In this document: in pieces, positions 62,165 to 64,000 of the stretch
How the letters are laid out: the number at the start of each line of letters is the position of its first letter
Numbering within the stretch: position 1 is the stretch's first letter
Origin: Chelatococcus albus
Lineage (GTDB): Bacteria; Pseudomonadota; Alphaproteobacteria; Rhizobiales; Beijerinckiaceae
Assembly: GCF_030067675.1 (NCBI RefSeq)
Contig: NZ_JASJEV010000006.1
Location: 124,001 to 188,000 of the forward strand
Direction: 5' to 3'
DNA length: 64,000 nucleotides
Made by a program: the position numbers and the translations under genes
The notes under the pieces: model-generated
The model's database searches: none
What the model was told of the DNA's origin: nothing
What the model saw: only the letters and a program-made list of their open reading frames with translations

Positions 62165-63495
62165 CGTTGCCCACCGTCCCCGGCCTCCTCGTCGCCGCGC
62201 CGCGCTCGGGCGCCGGCAAGACGACCGTCGCGCTCGGCCTCATGCGCGCCCTGGCGCGCGACGGGCTCGCCGTGGCGGCGGCGAAATGCGGGCCGGACTA
62301 CATCGACCCCGCCTTCCACGCTCGCGCCACGGGCCGGCCGGGCGTCAATCTCGACAGCTGGGCGATGGAGGACGATCTGATCGCTGCGCTCGTCGCGCTG
62401 GGAACGGCCGGGGCCGACCTCGTCATCGCCGAAGGGCTGATGGGTCTCTTCGACGGCGTGCCGGGCGCGGCGGGGCGCACGGGTGCGAGCACGGACGTCG
62501 CGGCGCTCACCGGCTGGCCGGTGCTCCTCGTCATCGACGTGTCGGGCCAGTCGCAGTCGGCAGCGGCGGTCGCCCTCGGCTGCGCCCGCTATGACCCGCG
62601 CATCCGCATCGGCGGCGTGGTGCTCAACAAGGTCGGCAGCGAGCGGCATCGCCGGCTCGTGACGGCGGCGATAGAGGCGCTCGGCCTGACCGTGGTCGGT
62701 GCCCTGCCGCGCGAAGGCGCCGTCTCCCTGCCCGAGCGCCATCTCGGCCTCGTGCAGGCGCGCGAGACGGCGGCGCTCGACGATCACCTCGACCGCCTCG
62801 CCGGTTTCGTCGCCGCCCATGTCGACCTTGGTGCCGTGCGCCGCCTCGCCGCGCCGACGCGGGCCCTGCCGCAGGCGGCCCCGTCGCGCGCCGCCGTGCC
62901 GCCACCCGGCGGGCGCATCGCGCTCGCCGACGATGCGGCCTTCTCCTTCGTCTATCCGCACGTCATCGCCGGCTGGCGGGCGGCGGGGGCGGAGATCGTG
63001 CCCTTCTCGCCGCTCGCCGACGAGGCGCCGCCCACCGATTGCGACATGTGCTGGCTGCCCGGCGGCTATCCCGAGCTGCACGCCGGCCGGCTCGCGGCCA
63101 ACCGGCGCTTCCTCGGCGGCCTCGCCGCCTTTGCGGCCGGCGGCGCCGTGCATGGCGAATGCGGCGGCTACATGGTGCTGGGCGAGACCCTGGAGGATGC
63201 GGCCGGCGTGACGCATCGCATGGCGGGGCTCCTGCCGCTCGCCACGAGCTTTGCGGAGCGCAAGCTCCATCTCGGCTATCGCGCCGTGGAGCTCCTGGCG
63301 GATACGCCGCTCGGGCGGCGTGGCACGCGGGCGCGCGGCCACGAGTTCCACTATGCGAGCATCGTCGCGGCCGGCGGCGCCGCACCGCTCGCCCGCGTCA
63401 CGGACGCCTACGGCAACGACCTCGGCCCGGCCGGCCAGGTGGCCGGCCGGGTCAGTGGCTCGTTCATCCACGTCATCGCCACCACGCCGGACTGA
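62161..63495 (+). CDS. cobB: Hydrogenobyrinic acid a,c-diamide synthase (CobB)
   Basis: The 444-residue glutamine-dependent amidotransferase amidates the a and c side chains. The N-terminal P-loop APRSGAGKTTVALGLMRAL and the CGPDYIDPAFHARATGRP segment are typical of CobB/CbiA. The C-terminal glutaminase-like domain has the nucleophile Cys in GECGGYMVLGETLED and PGGYPELHAGRLAAN before it. Last gene of the second cobalamin block, followed by a hairpin at 63506. Confidence 0.97.
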   Translation: MTLPTVPGLLVAAPRSGAGKTTVALGLMRALARDGLAVAAAKCGPDYIDPAFHARATGRPGVNLDSWAMEDDLIAALVALGTAGADLVIAEGLMGLFDGVPGAAGRTGASTDVAALTGWPVLLVIDVSGQSQSAAAVALGCARYDPRIRIGGVVLNKVGSERHRRLVTAAIEALGLTVVGALPREGAVSLPERHLGLVQARETAALDDHLDRLAGFVAAHVDLGAVRRLAAPTRALPQAAPSRAAVPPPGGRIALADDAAFSFVYPHVIAGWRAAGAEIVPFSPLADEAPPTDCDMCWLPGGYPELHAGRLAANRRFLGGLAAFAAGGAVHGECGGYMVLGETLEDAAGVTHRMAGLLPLATSFAERKLHLGYRAVELLADTPLGRRGTRARGHEFHYASIVAAGGAAPLARVTDAYGNDLGPAGQVAGRVSGSFIHVIATTPD

Positions 63496-63505
63496 TGCCT
63501 GATCC

Positions 63506-63523
63506 GGGCGGCAGGCACCGCCC
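63506..63523. terminator. Hairpin between convergent cobB and azoreductase genes
   Basis: A perfect stem GGGCGG-N6-CCGCCC lies in the 33-base gap between the two convergent stop codons. It could serve both directions. There is no T-tract on either side, so strong intrinsic termination is uncertain. Confidence 0.35.
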
Positions 63524-63528
63524 TGCAG

Positions 63529-64000
63529 TCAGGCCGCCCAGGCCGCGTTCTCGGCAATCGACCGGCGCGCGGCCGAAATGGCCTGTTCCTTGTGCTCGGG
63601 GCTGAGGTTGACGCCCTCGGCGCGCACGAACTCGACGTCCGAAATGCCGAAGAAGCCGAAGATGCTGCGCAGGTAGCGCTCCTGGTGGTCGATCGCCTCC
63701 AGCGGCGAGCCGGCGCTGTAGACGCCGCCGCGCGAGGACACGACGATAACCTTCTTGCCGCCGGCGAGGCCCTCTGGCCCCTTCTCCGTGTAGCGGAAGG
63801 TCTTGCCCGCCACGGCCAGGCGGTCGATCCAGGCCTTGAGCTGGCTCGGGATGCTGAAGTTGTACATCGGCGCTCCGATGACGACGACGTCGGCGGCGAG
63901 GAACTCCGCGAGCGCACGGTCGCTCGCATCGATCTCCGCCTGCTGCTCGGCGCTGCGCTTGGCCGCTTCGGTCGCGCGCGCGGCGAAATGGGCCGAGGAG
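63529..64000 (-). CDS. azoR: FMN-dependent NADH-azoreductase, 3' part
   Basis: The reverse strand is open to the window edge and its start lies outside. The visible 156 residues hold the flavodoxin-like core: [52 protein letters not shown], and [16 protein letters not shown], all typical of AzoR, a quinone/azo-reducing FMN enzyme that protects against electrophilic quinones. The N-terminal phosphate-binding loop is missing from the window. It converges on cobB. Confidence 0.92.
   Translation of the reverse strand, partial: SSAHFAARATEAAKRSAEQQAEIDASDRALAEFLAADVVVIGAPMYNFSIPSQLKAWIDRLAVAGKTFRYTEKGPEGLAGGKKVIVVSSRGGVYSAGSPLEAIDHQERYLRSIFGFFGISDVEFVRAEGVNLSPEHKEQAISAARRSIAENAAWAA

Noticed and set aside
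1-64000. CRISPR arrays, insertion sequences, prophage genes, rRNA and tRNA genes.
   Set aside because: I saw no regularly spaced repeats, no transposase, integrase or phage structural motifs, and no cloverleaf-type tRNA sequence. This was by eye, so a short tRNA could be missed without a covariance search.

Overview
This is a very GC-rich chromosomal stretch with short intergenic gaps and many ATGA or TGATG start/stop overlaps. The gene content points to an alphaproteobacterium, probably of the order Hyphomicrobiales. The markers are an ActS/ActR (RegB/RegA) redox two-component pair, an MmcB-type DNA repair protein, a PhaZ-type PHA depolymerase, a CobN/CobG/CobE-type aerobic cobalamin pathway and a CbtAB cobalt transporter. 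I saw no tRNA, rRNA, insertion sequence, prophage or CRISPR array.

Layout. 1-57: the first codons of an aminotransferase leaving the window. 321-4659: an RND efflux adaptor and pump. 4796-12450: the first cobalamin block, made of cobP-cobO-cobQ, then a divergent periplasmic binding protein facing a cobalamin riboswitch and btuB-btuC-btuD. 12582-13178: a TetR regulator. 13160-19971: surface-polysaccharide nucleotide-sugar genes (rfbA, rfbD, rfbB, rfbC, a CapD-like dehydratase and a UDP-glucuronate-epimerase-like gene). 20041-37179: mostly housekeeping and accessory genes (MBL-fold hydrolase, degenerate ABC protein, GMC oxidoreductase, LysE exporter, mmcB, actR/actS, phaZ, a zinc peptidase, a Bcr/CflA pump, a class A PBP, a K+/H+ antiporter). 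37835-47256: a catabolic unit of IclR regulator, SelA-like PLP enzyme, RidA, COG3964 amidohydrolase and a five-part oligopeptide-type ABC importer. 47456-63495: the second cobalamin block, led by another cobalamin riboswitch: cbtB-cbtA-DUF1636-cobW-cobN-cobG-cobH-cobI-cobJ-(cobK reversed)-cobL-cobE-cobM-(cbiD reversed)-cobA-cobB. 63529-64000: part of an FMN azoreductase.

How the genes work together. The two cobalamin blocks encode nearly the whole oxygen-dependent route from uroporphyrinogen III to adenosylcobyric acid, plus cobinamide kinase/guanylyltransferase, cobalt uptake and corrinoid uptake. CbiD occupies the C-1 methylation step where the classical aerobic route uses CobF. CobS/CobT, CobC/CobD, CobV and CobU are not in the window.

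Two regulatory links can be read directly from the DNA. A palindrome TGAYGAA-N8-TTCRTCA lies in both the tetR promoter and the RND-operon promoter, suggesting one TetR repressor controls both although they are about 12 kb apart. A second motif, an ACAT-TATT-RTGT core, lies in front of both the ABC/amidohydrolase operon and the IclR/SelA-like divergent promoter, tying them into one regulon. The least-explained items are that catabolic unit and an 843-residue ABC protein in which every ATPase motif is degenerate.
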